NCBI RefSeq assembly: GCF_014650875.1
Contig: NZ_BMVU01000021.1
Span: forward strand, 62,001 to 126,000
Direction: 5' to 3'
Length of the DNA: 64,000 nucleotides
From: Streptomyces minutiscleroticus
Lineage (GTDB): Bacteria > Actinomycetota > Actinomycetes > Streptomycetales > Streptomycetaceae
This document shows, one piece after another, positions 24,051 through 32,683 of this stretch (positions are counted from its first letter, which is position 1; each line of letters starts with the position of its first letter). A program made the translations under genes and the position numbers. The notes under the pieces were generated by a model that searched no databases, had not been told where the DNA came from, and was given only the letters and a program-made list of their open reading frames with translations.

Positions 24051-24521
24051 ATGTCCGCAGAAGCGTCAGGGACGCCGGAGACGTCCACGGCCACCCGCGC
24101 CGTGGTGCAGGAGCTGCTGCGCCGGATCGGCGAGGGCGACCCCGACCGCATCGCCGAGCTGTACGCGGAGCGGATCGACTGGAGACTGGACTGGCCGGAG
24201 TCCGAGCACGGCCGCGCCGCCACCCCGTGGATACGCCACCGGTCCACCCGCGGCGACGCCGCGGCCCACTACCGCGACCTCGCGGAACACCATGTGCCCG
24301 GGCAGGCGGCCACCTCGGTCGAGCGCGTCCTCGTGGACGGCGGCGACGCGGTCGTGCTCGGCGAGATCCGCCAGACCGCCCGGGCCACCGGACGCCCGTA
24401 CCGCGCGCGGTTCGCCCTGCATCTCACGGTCGAGCACGGCCTCGTCACACGGCACCACGTCTACGAGGACAGTCTCGCCGTCGCCCGGGCCTTCGACGCG
24501 GGGGACCCCGCGGACCGGTAG
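24051..24521 (+). CDS. NTF2-like/SnoaL-fold protein
   Basis: 156 residues from ATG 24051, with GGAGGG upstream. The cone-shaped NTF2 pattern is visible: TRAVVQELLRRIGEGDPDRIAELYAERIDW, W, then RGDAAAHYRDLAEHHVPG, VLGEIRQTARATGRPYRARFALHLTVEHGLVTRHHVYEDSLAVARAF. Members act as polyketide cyclases, isomerases or small-ligand carriers; the active-site residues cannot be fixed here. It stands alone behind the exporter gene. Function unknown. Confidence 0.88.
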   Translation: MSAEASGTPETSTATRAVVQELLRRIGEGDPDRIAELYAERIDWRLDWPESEHGRAATPWIRHRSTRGDAAAHYRDLAEHHVPGQAATSVERVLVDGGDAVVLGEIRQTARATGRPYRARFALHLTVEHGLVTRHHVYEDSLAVARAFDAGDPADR

Positions 24522-25112
24522 CCCCTCGCGGCGGTGCGTATGACACACCGTGGCGTCCGTTCGCCGCCGGTCCCGTGCCACCGATGGTGCCGCGGAACCG
24601 GCCGTGCGCCGGTGCGGGACGGTGGTCCGGGACGGCGACGCTCCAGGTCACCGGTGCGGACGGACCGCTGCCCGGCACGGCCGCCCTGCCGCCGGTCCCG
24701 TTCGGCGCGGGGACGGCCCGCCGCCACCGCTCCTCGTCGATCACCTCACCCGCCGCGCCCGCCGCCGCGTACGGACCGTGACGCCGGTGATCCGGCACCA
24801 CGGCCGTACGGTCCGGGGCGCGCCCGGCGCGGGCCGTGGCCACGTCCCGCTCCGGTGGCCGGTGCCCGAGGGGCGGGTCCGGAGGACCGCAGGCGCGGGT
24901 GTCCGGGTCCCGCGCCTGGGTACTTCGGCACGATGAAGATCGTGGCCGCCGGTGCCGGGCCCCGCCGCGCGGCTGCGACGCCCCGGGCCCGTGCCACCAC
25001 CGGCGGCGCCCTCCGGCCACCGGCCGCGGACGCGGCCGGCGCTCGCACCGGCCCTCCGGCCGGTCCCCGCCGCCGGAGAGGGCCACCGCACCGCACACCG
25101 TCTGGAGACCTC
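24522..25112. other. long stretch with no supported gene
   Basis: About 590 bp between the NTF2-like and M20 genes. Frames are open on both strands, but all are Arg/Pro-rich. A minus-strand segment around 24600-24740 (VIDEERWRRAVP, TWSVAVPDHRP) looks faintly protein-like and might be an old gene fragment; not enough to name. Confidence 0.4.
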
Positions 25113-26306
25113 ATGCCCCTCACCCCCGACAGCGTGCACGCCGCCATCGGCCGGGAGACCGCCTCCCTCGCCGAACGGCTCTGGGAGATCGCGCTCGACC
25201 TGCACGCGCACCCGGAGACCGCCTTCGAGGAGCACCGCTCCGCCGCCCTGCTCGGCAAGGAGCTCGAAGCCGCCGGGTTCGCGGTCGAGCGCGGCGTCGC
25301 CGGCATGCCCACCGCCTTCACGGCGGCGGCGGGCTCCGGCGCGGGCCCCCGCGTCGCGCTGCTGCTGGAGTACGACGCCCTGCCGGACCTCGGGCACGCC
25401 TGCGGGCACAACCTCATCGCCGGCGCCGGTCTCGGCGCGGCGCTGGCGCTGCACCGGGCGCTGCGCCCGATCGAGGGGACCCTGCTGGTCGTCGGCACGC
25501 CGGCCGAGGAGGGCGGCGGCGGGAAGGTGAAGGAGGTCGAGGCGGGCGTCTTCGACGGGGTCGACGCGGCCCTGATGTTCCACCCGGGCGTGTACAGCTG
25601 GTCGACGGCGCCGCTCACCGCCCAGGTGCAGTACACGGTGGGTTTCCACGGGCAGGCCGCGCACCCCACCGGCAACCCGACCGAGGGGCGGGACGCGCTG
25701 GCCGCGCTCATCCGGCTGTTCACCGCTCTGGACGGGCTCCAGCGCCGGCTGCCCGAGGGCTCCCACGTGCAGGGCATCGTCACCGACGGCGGCAGGGCCA
25801 CGAACATCGTGCCCGCGTACGCCGAGGGGCGCTTCGGGCTGCGCGGCGCCACCGGCACCGACCTGGACGCCCTGATCTCCGAGCTGACCCGGTGCGCCGA
25901 GGGGACCGCCCTGGCCACCGGCACCCGGGCCGAGGTCGAGCAGGCGTCGGCCCGCTACGAGCACTTCCGCGACAACGAGGTGCTGTCCCGCGTCTTCGCC
26001 GGGCACCTGCGGCGGGCCGGCATCACCGTCGGGGACCCCTCCCCCGGGGTCTTCCTCGGCTCCTCCGACATCGGCAACGTCAGCACCAGGGTCCCCGCCA
26101 TCCATCCGTTCGTCGCCATCCTGGACCCCGACGCCTCGGACCACACCCCCGAGTTCGCCGCCGCGGCCGCCGGTCCGCGGGGCAGGCGGACGATGCTCGC
26201 CGCCGCCGAGGCGCTGGCGTGCACCGCGGCCGACGTCCTGCTCACACCCGGCCTGGCCGACAGCGCCTGGGCGGACCTGCGCCGCAGGGCGGAGGCGGGC
26301 GGCTGA
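25113..26306 (+). CDS. M20-family amidohydrolase
   Basis: 397 residues from ATG 25113, with TGGAGA upstream. Metal ligands are seen in DLGHACGHN (about 92-100) and in AEEGGGGK (E132, E133); FHGQAAHPTGNPTEGRDAL marks the lid domain. It fits amidohydrolases of the AbgB/p-aminobenzoyl-glutamate hydrolase-like branch of M20D, which remove acyl groups from amino-acid conjugates, using zinc or manganese. Cytoplasmic. It ends in a strong hairpin and appears to be a single-gene unit. Confidence 0.93.
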   Translation: MPLTPDSVHAAIGRETASLAERLWEIALDLHAHPETAFEEHRSAALLGKELEAAGFAVERGVAGMPTAFTAAAGSGAGPRVALLLEYDALPDLGHACGHNLIAGAGLGAALALHRALRPIEGTLLVVGTPAEEGGGGKVKEVEAGVFDGVDAALMFHPGVYSWSTAPLTAQVQYTVGFHGQAAHPTGNPTEGRDALAALIRLFTALDGLQRRLPEGSHVQGIVTDGGRATNIVPAYAEGRFGLRGATGTDLDALISELTRCAEGTALATGTRAEVEQASARYEHFRDNEVLSRVFAGHLRRAGITVGDPSPGVFLGSSDIGNVSTRVPAIHPFVAILDPDASDHTPEFAAAAAGPRGRRTMLAAAEALACTAADVLLTPGLADSAWADLRRRAEAGG

Positions 26307-26308
26307 CA

Positions 26309-26360
26309 CGGCCCAGAGAGCACACGGCCCGGCGCGCCCCGGGCCGTGTGCTCTGGGCCG
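26309..26360 (+). terminator. long hairpin terminator after the M20 gene
   Basis: A stem of about 22 bp with one 2-base bulge (left 26309-26332, right about 26338-26360, containing GGCCCAGAG and CTCTGGGCC), starting three bases after the stop codon. Confidence 0.85.
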
Positions 26361-26571
26361 GCGGCCGGGAAGCTCCGGACCGCCGCCCCGGGGCGTACGA
26401 CACCGTCTGCGCCGCACCCCCGCAGTCGGCCGGTCCGGGACGTAGGACCACGGCCGGGTGTTGACGCCCACCGGCCCCGGCGGGACGTTGCCCTCGCGGA
26501 ACGACAGCGCGACAGCGCGGGAAGGGAAGCCCTTTTCGGCCTCCGACGAACTCGCCCGGCGAGGAGACCCC

Positions 26572-27768
26572 ATGTCCGCCACATCCCATGGGCCGGCGGT
26601 CCGGCCTTTCACGTTCGGGTTCTCCGACGCGGAACTGGAGGATCTGCGTACGCGCGTCCTGGCCACGCGCTGGCCCGACAAGGAGACCGTCCCGGACCAG
26701 TCGCAGGGCACGCAGCTCGCGACGGTCCGCGAACTCGCGCGCTACTGGGCCTCGGAGTACGACTGGCGCAGGGCCGAGGCCGCGCTCAAAGGACTGCCGC
26801 ACTTCGTCACCGAGATCGACGGACTGGACATCCACTTCCTCCATGTCCGCTCCGTCCACGACGACGCCCTGCCGCTCGTCGTCACGCACGGGTGGCCCGG
26901 CTCGATCGTCGAGCAGTTGAAGATCATCGCGCCGCTCACCGATCCCACGGCCCACGGCGGGAGCGCCGCGGACGCCTTCCACGTGGTGGTCCCGTCGCTG
27001 CCCGGCTACGGGTTCTCGGGCAAGCCGGCCACGACCGGCTGGACCCCGGAGCGGATCGCGCGCGCCTGGGCGGAGCTGATGGACCGCCTCGGGTACACGA
27101 AGTACGGGGCACAGGGCGGCGACTGGGGCGCGATCGTCACGGACTTCATGGGGGTGCGGGCGCCCCGGGGGCTGGTCGGCATCCACACCAACATGCCCGG
27201 CGCGGTCCCGCCCGCCGTCCACGAGGCGATCGCGACCGGCAGTCCGCTGCCGTCCGGGATGCCGCTGTCCGACGAGGAGAAGGCGGCGTGCGGGCAGCTG
27301 GACTTCGTCTACAGGCACGACGCCTACGCCCGTATGATGGCGTCGCGCCCGCAGTCGCTGACCGCGCTCGCGGACTCCCCCGTCGGGCTGGCGGCCTTCC
27401 TGCTCGACCACGACGCGGCCAGCCTGGAGCTGATCTCCCGGGCCTTCGCCGGGCACGCCGAGGGCCTGACGCGGGACGACGTCCTCGACAACGTCACCCT
27501 CTTCTGGCTGACGAACACGGCGCTCTCCGCGGCCCGTCTCTACGCGGAGAACAAGGACCCCTTCTTCGTCGTCAGGGGCGTCTCCGTGCCGGCCGCCGTG
27601 AGCGTCTTCCCCGACGAGCTCTACCAGGCCCCGAGGAGCTGGGCGGAGCAGGCGTACCCGAACCTCGTCCACTACCGCAGGCTCGGCAAGGGCGGGCACT
27701 TCGCGGCATGGGAGCAGCCGGACCTCCTGGTGCGGGAGATCCGTGCGGGCTTCCGCTCGCTCCGCTGA
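26572..27768 (+). CDS. epoxide hydrolase, microsomal-type alpha/beta hydrolase
   Basis: 398 residues from ATG 26572, with GAGGAG upstream. It opens with the EHN domain (FTFGFSDAELEDLRTRVLATRWPD). HGWPGS at 106-111 forms the oxyanion hole, D184 in QGGDWGA is the nucleophile and H376 in GKGGHFAAWEQP completes the triad; two tyrosines for ring opening lie in the cap. Length and layout match bacterial microsomal-like epoxide hydrolases. It converts epoxides to diols. The SDR gene 188 bp downstream is probably separate. Confidence 0.95.
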   Translation: MSATSHGPAVRPFTFGFSDAELEDLRTRVLATRWPDKETVPDQSQGTQLATVRELARYWASEYDWRRAEAALKGLPHFVTEIDGLDIHFLHVRSVHDDALPLVVTHGWPGSIVEQLKIIAPLTDPTAHGGSAADAFHVVVPSLPGYGFSGKPATTGWTPERIARAWAELMDRLGYTKYGAQGGDWGAIVTDFMGVRAPRGLVGIHTNMPGAVPPAVHEAIATGSPLPSGMPLSDEEKAACGQLDFVYRHDAYARMMASRPQSLTALADSPVGLAAFLLDHDAASLELISRAFAGHAEGLTRDDVLDNVTLFWLTNTALSAARLYAENKDPFFVVRGVSVPAAVSVFPDELYQAPRSWAEQAYPNLVHYRRLGKGGHFAAWEQPDLLVREIRAGFRSLR

Positions 27769-27956
27769 GGAGCCGAGGACGCGTCGGGCGCGCCGGGCCG
27801 CGGTGCCCGCGGCGGCGGCCACGTGGCGGTCGGCCGCGGGCCGGGCGCGGGACGGACGTAGGGGCGCATAGGGGCGGACGACGCGCGGCGGCGGCCGTAG
27901 TCTTCGGGCGGTTGCGGAACGACGACGTCTCCCGAGGGAAGAGCAGGTGGTCAGCC

Positions 27957-28811
27957 GTGGCAACGGTCCTCATCACGGGCTGCAGCAGCGGGATCGGTCT
28001 GGAGGCCGCGCTGTCGTTCGCGAGGAGGGGCTATCAGGTGTGCGCCTCGATGCGCGACCCGGCCAGGGCCGGCGCGCTCCTCGACCGCGCGCGCGGTGAG
28101 GGACTCGACGTCGAGGTGCCGGCGCTCGACGTGACCGACGACGCGTCCGTCGCCGCCGCCGTGGCCGCGGTCGAGAGCCGGTACGGCGGCGTCGACGTGC
28201 TCGTGAACAACGCGGGCGTCGACTGCACCGGCGCCGTCGAGGCCACCCCCCTGCAGCAGGCGCGGGCGGTCATGGAGACCAACTACTGGGGCGCCCTGCG
28301 CACCGTCCGCGCGGTCCTGCCCGGGATGCGGAGCCGCGGCAACGGTGTGATCGTCAACGTCAGCTCGCTGGCGGCCCGGACCCGGGCGGTGCCCCACGGC
28401 GGGTTCTACGCCTCCAGCAAGGCCGCGCTCGGGGTGGTCAGCGAGGCGCTGTCGGCGGAGGTGGCGCCGTTCGGCGTGCGCGTGGTGTGCCTGGAGCCGG
28501 GCAGCTACGCCTCGCGCATCCACGACAACGCCACCGTCCGGCAGCCGTCGCAGGACGACCCGTACGCCGCGGACGAGGCGTGGATGAAGACGTTCCTGTC
28601 CCGCGCGGGTGAGGGCGCCGGCGACTGCCGCGAGGCCGCCGAGGCGATCGTCGCCGCCGCGGAGGACCCCGCCACCCCGCTGCACACGGTGGTCGGGCCG
28701 GGTGCCGAGGCGGCGGTGGAGTTCGCCCGCGGCGCCGGGTACGAGGAGTGGCTGCCCCTGTTCCTCCAGCAGGCCGAGGCCCTCGCGGGCCCCCGTCCGG
28801 CCGCGCCGTGA
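27957..28811 (+). CDS. short-chain dehydrogenase/reductase
   Basis: 284 residues from GTG 27957. The classical SDR motifs are present: VLITGCSSGIGLEAA for cofactor binding, ALDVTDD, VLVNNAG, NVSS before the catalytic Y-x-x-x-K in FYASSKAAL, and VVCLEPGSY. The pattern resembles SDRs acting on retinol-like or steroid substrates ('oxidoreductase, SDR family'), but the substrate is unknown. Cytoplasmic. Confidence 0.93.
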   Translation: MATVLITGCSSGIGLEAALSFARRGYQVCASMRDPARAGALLDRARGEGLDVEVPALDVTDDASVAAAVAAVESRYGGVDVLVNNAGVDCTGAVEATPLQQARAVMETNYWGALRTVRAVLPGMRSRGNGVIVNVSSLAARTRAVPHGGFYASSKAALGVVSEALSAEVAPFGVRVVCLEPGSYASRIHDNATVRQPSQDDPYAADEAWMKTFLSRAGEGAGDCREAAEAIVAAAEDPATPLHTVVGPGAEAAVEFARGAGYEEWLPLFLQQAEALAGPRPAAP

Positions 28812-28948
28812 CCGCCCCGCGGCACACGGTCGGCCGCCGTGCGGACCGGGGAGTCCGCCGCGCCGCAGTCACAGTGACACGGTGAGGGGCGCGGGGCGGT
28901 GGGACGTGCTCACCGTCTCGCGGAGGGTGCCGCCCGTCACCGCCGCCG

Positions 28949-29926
28949 TCACTCGTCGGCGGGACGGTCCGGCCGGACCTCGATGTGATCGGGTTCCAGG
29001 TCCAGCAGCACACGGTGGCGGATGCCGAGCGCTTCCGTGAAGTTGTGCGGCAGTTGCAGCCGGCCGACGCGGTCGACCACCGCGTACTCGCGGGCGTGGA
29101 CGGTGGTGCGGCCCTCCTCGTCGACCGTGGTGTGGCGCACCACCTCCGAGGCCGTGCGGCCGTCGCGGATGGCGACGGTGCGGTCGACCGCCTGGGCCAC
29201 CGCCCGGTCGTGGGTGACGATCACGACGGTCGTGCCCAGTTCCTCGTTCGCCCTGCGGAAGGCGCCCAGGACCTGTTCCGCGGTGGCGGAGTCCAACTGG
29301 CCGGTCGGTTCGTCGGCCAGGACCAGGGCGGGGTGGTTGGCCAGGGCCACCGCGATGGCGACGCGCTGCTGTTCCCCTCCGGACATCCGGTGCGGCCGCC
29401 GGTCGGCGCACTCCTCGGCGCCGACGAGCTCCAGCAGCTCCGCCGCGCGGGCCGCGCGCCGCCGCCTGCCTTCGACCCGGCCGCTCAGGCGCATGGCCTG
29501 CAGGGCGTTCTGGCGGCCCGTCAGGTAGGGGAGCAGATTGCGGGCGGTCTGCTGCCAGACGAAGCCGACCACCTCGCGCCGGTAGCGCAGCCGCGTCCTG
29601 CTGTCCATGCCCAGCAGGTCGAAGCCGGCGACGGTCGCCGACCCGGCCGTCGGGGCGTCGAGACCGGCCAGGATGTTGAGCAGGGTCGACTTGCCGCTGC
29701 CCGAGGCCCCGACCAGCGCCATCAGCTCCCCCGGCGCGACGACCAGGTCGAGTCCCTGCAGGGCCTGCACCTCCACGTCCTGGGCCGTGAAGATGCGCAC
29801 CAGCCGGTCGCAGACGATCAGTGCGTCGTGGCCGTGGCGGGGCCGCTGCCGCCGTTCCGCGGCACGCCGCTCCAACTCGGACAGTGTCACCGCGCCGGTG
29901 GCGGTGCGCGAGGCCTCGTCCGTCAC
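28949..29926 (-). CDS. ABC transporter ATPase with C-terminal AbrB-like extension
   Basis: 325 residues from GTG 29926, which overlaps the upstream permease stop in a GTGA. Walker A is GASGSGKS (73-80), signature MSGGEQ (181-186), Walker B LVLADEP (201-207), switch H239: a MacB/LolD-type ATPase. After residue 260 it has an unusual extension; about 280-318 (YAVVDRVGRLQLPHNFTEALGIRHRVLLDLEPDHIEV) reads like an SpoVT/AbrB beta-strand domain, the fold of small DNA-binding and antitoxin proteins. It works with the two large FtsX permeases transcribed before it. Export or lipoprotein extraction is likely; substrate unknown. Confidence 0.92.
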   Translation of the reverse strand: MTDEASRTATGAVTLSELERRAAERRQRPRHGHDALIVCDRLVRIFTAQDVEVQALQGLDLVVAPGELMALVGASGSGKSTLLNILAGLDAPTAGSATVAGFDLLGMDSRTRLRYRREVVGFVWQQTARNLLPYLTGRQNALQAMRLSGRVEGRRRRAARAAELLELVGAEECADRRPHRMSGGEQQRVAIAVALANHPALVLADEPTGQLDSATAEQVLGAFRRANEELGTTVVIVTHDRAVAQAVDRTVAIRDGRTASEVVRHTTVDEEGRTTVHAREYAVVDRVGRLQLPHNFTEALGIRHRVLLDLEPDHIEVRPDRPADE

Positions 29927-32682
29927 TGTTGATCCCCTATCCGCAGTTGGGTTCCCTCGCTCCTGCGCCCGGCGGCCCACGCCTGCGCCGTCAGCGCCGC
30001 GCAGGCCAGCACGACGAGCCCGGCCGCCGGGAGCAGCAGGGACGCCGGTTCGACCCGCAGCACGGCCCCCTGCGCGTCCGCGGCCTTCGCCGTGGTGAAG
30101 GCCAGCGCGGTGAGGTCCACGCCCGGACGCAGCAGGAGCACCGTGGCCGGGCTCACCAGGACGCCGCCGACCGCTCCCAGCAGCACCTGCGGCAGCGTCT
30201 CCAGGACCGCCAGCCACTGCCGCTGCGGGCCCGGCATCCCCATGATGCGCAACCGGGCCAGGAACGCCCGCCGCTGCGCGGCGTTGTGCACCGTGGCGAG
30301 CAGCAGGGCCAGCAGGCTGTAGCCCGTGCTCGCCGCCACGGCCGCGAGGTAGACGCGCGACGCGCCGGTCTGCAGCGGGGTGGTGGCGAACGCGGCGCGC
30401 TCCTCGGCCCGCACGGAGACGGCGATCCCGGAGCCGGCGGGGCGCACGGCCCGGCGGAGCGCGTCGCCGTCCAGGTCCCGGCCGGTGACGAGCAGCGTCG
30501 TCGGCTCGAAGGCCGCGGGCGGCAGGTCCGCACGCGCGCGTGCCAGCGCCTCGGCGGACAGGACGACGAACTCCCCGGCGTGCGCGGCCGGGGTGGTGTC
30601 GCGCGTGGCGACGACCCGTATCCGGACCTGTCCGAAGGAGGTGGGGATCGTCACCGGTCCCTTGCCGAACTGCCGGGCCAGCCGCGGGGAGGCCACCGCC
30701 GGGAGCGGTTCGCGCCCGTGCCCGGCCAGCGCCCCGGCGGGGAGGGCGCCGCCCGTCCCGGCGTCCCGGACCAGGCGCGCGTACCGCTCCGGGTCCACGG
30801 CCGCCACCTCGTACTGTGTACGGGCGGCGGACTCGTTCGGCTCCACCACCGTCTCGGTGTGCACGCCCACGACGTCGCGGACGCCGGCGACCGCGGAGAC
30901 GCGTTCCGCCAGCCCCTTGGGCAGCGCGGACATCGACTCCACCCGGGCGTCGGCGCCGACCTTCGCCACGGCGGCGCGGTCCCGGCCCTCGGCCACTCCC
31001 GCCAGCACCGACCCCCCGAACGAGGTCATGGTGAGCGCGACGACGACCGCCAGCAGCGGAAGCACGGCGGTCGACGGCGCCCGGCCCGCACGGGCCGCGC
31101 CCAGGTGCAGCACCGGGCCGTCGAGCCGCCGGGTGAGACGGGCCAGCAGCCGTACGGGCAGGGGGTAGACGCGCAGCAGCACCAGTGCGGCGACCACCGC
31201 GATGAGGACCGGTGCGGCGGCGGTGAACAGGTCCGGGTCACCGCCGGTACCGCGGCGGCGGACCGCGACCACCGCGCCGGTCACCACGACGGTCGCCGTC
31301 AGCTCGGCCACGGTCCGGCGGCGGGAGGGCCGCGCGGCGGTCAGGTCGTCGCGCCGCTCGGGGCGCGGTGCGCGGACGGCGGCCACCGCGCGCAGCGGCA
31401 GGGCCAGCGAGGCCGTGGCCGCGACGGCGGCCGCCGCGGCCACGGCGGGGAGCCAGGTGTCCGGCGGCATCACGAGCAGGGCGAGGGCCAGTCCCGCGGC
31501 GGCCGCGGGAAAGGCCGCCACGGCGCTCTCGGCGCAGAGTCCGGCGGCGAGCCCCGGCAGGCCGGCGCCGCGGGCCCGGAGCAGCGCCAGCTCGGACCTG
31601 CGGCGGGTCGCCTGCAGCCCGGCGGAGACGAGGAGCACGGTCCCGGCGACCGTGCCCACGCTCACCGCGGCGATCGTGACCAGGGGCCGGGCCGCCCGCC
31701 GTTCGCGCTCGAAGGGCTCCAGGAGCGTGGCGAGGCCGTTCTCCTCCACGGTCAGGCCGTGGTGGCGGCCGCCCTCCCGCAGCCGTACGACGTCGGGCCC
31801 GGCCCTCAGGGCGGCGAGCCGGTCGCGCAGGGCCGACACGTCGCGCGCCGTCAGCGCCTCGGCGTCGGCCGGGTGGTACCAATAGGCCACTGCCCCGTTC
31901 CGCAGCCGGAGCAGGGCGTTCGCGGCCCGCGGGTCGACGAGGGCCGTGACGTGCCAGAAGCGGTCGATCCGGCCGTCCCGGGCCACGCTGTTCAGCTCCG
32001 GCGCCCGCACGTCCCGCTCCGCGTTCCAGTACGCGGCCGCCGGCGAGCGCGGTGCGACGACGCCGGTCACACGGATCGTGAACCCGCTTCCCAGCGTCTG
32101 CGGCACGTGCAGCACCGCGCCGGCGGTCACGCCGAGCCTCGCGGCGGTGCTCTCGGTGAGGACCGCCTCGACGCCCCCGGCGTCGCCCCTCGCGCGCGGC
32201 ATGCGGCCCTCGACCAGCCGGGCGCGAGCCGCCAGATCCCGCTGGGCGACCAGGGTGGCCGTCGGGTCGAGGCCCGAGGGCCGCGGCAGCCCGGGGTCGG
32301 TGAGGGGGAGCTCGTCGGCGCTGCGCACGCCGTACACGGTGGCGTCGCGGTCCAGCGCCAGCGGCGGACGCACCACGCGCCGGAACGCCGCCTCGGTCGA
32401 GGCCAGCGCCCGCGGCGTGAGCAGAGACTCGGTCCCGAACGGTGTGGCCACGTCGGAGACCGGAGCGGAGAGGGTGACGCTGCGCCCGGCCACCGAGGCC
32501 TCCCGCAGTGTCTCGCGCAGGGCGCCGTTCTCGTACCCCTCGACGGCTCCGGGCAGCGCGGCCGCCAGGAACGCCGTCACCAGCACCAGGACCGCCGACG
32601 CCGCGGTCGCGCCCGGGAAGGCCGCGAGCCGGGCGCGGAACAGGGACACGTCGCCGTGCCGGGGTCCGCGGATCAGGCCCAT
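29923..32682 (-). CDS. FtsX-like ABC permease
   Basis: 919 residues from ATG 32682, one base beyond the upstream permease stop; GTG 32694 is an overlapping alternative. One N-terminal membrane helix (AASAVLVLVTAFLAAALPG), a large outer region, then three helices, a second block, and a C-terminal three-helix FtsX bundle (AASTGYSLLALLLATVHNAAQRRAFLARLRIMGM; LEVLPQVLLGAVGG). This two-FtsX-domain layout is typical of actinobacterial MacB-like permeases. It forms a complex with the other permease and the ATPase genes around it. Confidence 0.9.
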   Translation of the reverse strand: MGLIRGPRHGDVSLFRARLAAFPGATAASAVLVLVTAFLAAALPGAVEGYENGALRETLREASVAGRSVTLSAPVSDVATPFGTESLLTPRALASTEAAFRRVVRPPLALDRDATVYGVRSADELPLTDPGLPRPSGLDPTATLVAQRDLAARARLVEGRMPRARGDAGGVEAVLTESTAARLGVTAGAVLHVPQTLGSGFTIRVTGVVAPRSPAAAYWNAERDVRAPELNSVARDGRIDRFWHVTALVDPRAANALLRLRNGAVAYWYHPADAEALTARDVSALRDRLAALRAGPDVVRLREGGRHHGLTVEENGLATLLEPFERERRAARPLVTIAAVSVGTVAGTVLLVSAGLQATRRRSELALLRARGAGLPGLAAGLCAESAVAAFPAAAAGLALALLVMPPDTWLPAVAAAAAVAATASLALPLRAVAAVRAPRPERRDDLTAARPSRRRTVAELTATVVVTGAVVAVRRRGTGGDPDLFTAAAPVLIAVVAALVLLRVYPLPVRLLARLTRRLDGPVLHLGAARAGRAPSTAVLPLLAVVVALTMTSFGGSVLAGVAEGRDRAAVAKVGADARVESMSALPKGLAERVSAVAGVRDVVGVHTETVVEPNESAARTQYEVAAVDPERYARLVRDAGTGGALPAGALAGHGREPLPAVASPRLARQFGKGPVTIPTSFGQVRIRVVATRDTTPAAHAGEFVVLSAEALARARADLPPAAFEPTTLLVTGRDLDGDALRRAVRPAGSGIAVSVRAEERAAFATTPLQTGASRVYLAAVAASTGYSLLALLLATVHNAAQRRAFLARLRIMGMPGPQRQWLAVLETLPQVLLGAVGGVLVSPATVLLLRPGVDLTALAFTTAKAADAQGAVLRVEPASLLLPAAGLVVLACAALTAQAWAAGRRSEGTQLRIGDQQ

Positions 32683-32683
32683 C

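Noticed and set aside
24534..25112. N-terminal extension of the M20 amidohydrolase
   Set aside because: Low-complexity Arg/Pro sequence; ATG 25113 has a ribosome binding site and gives the normal family length.
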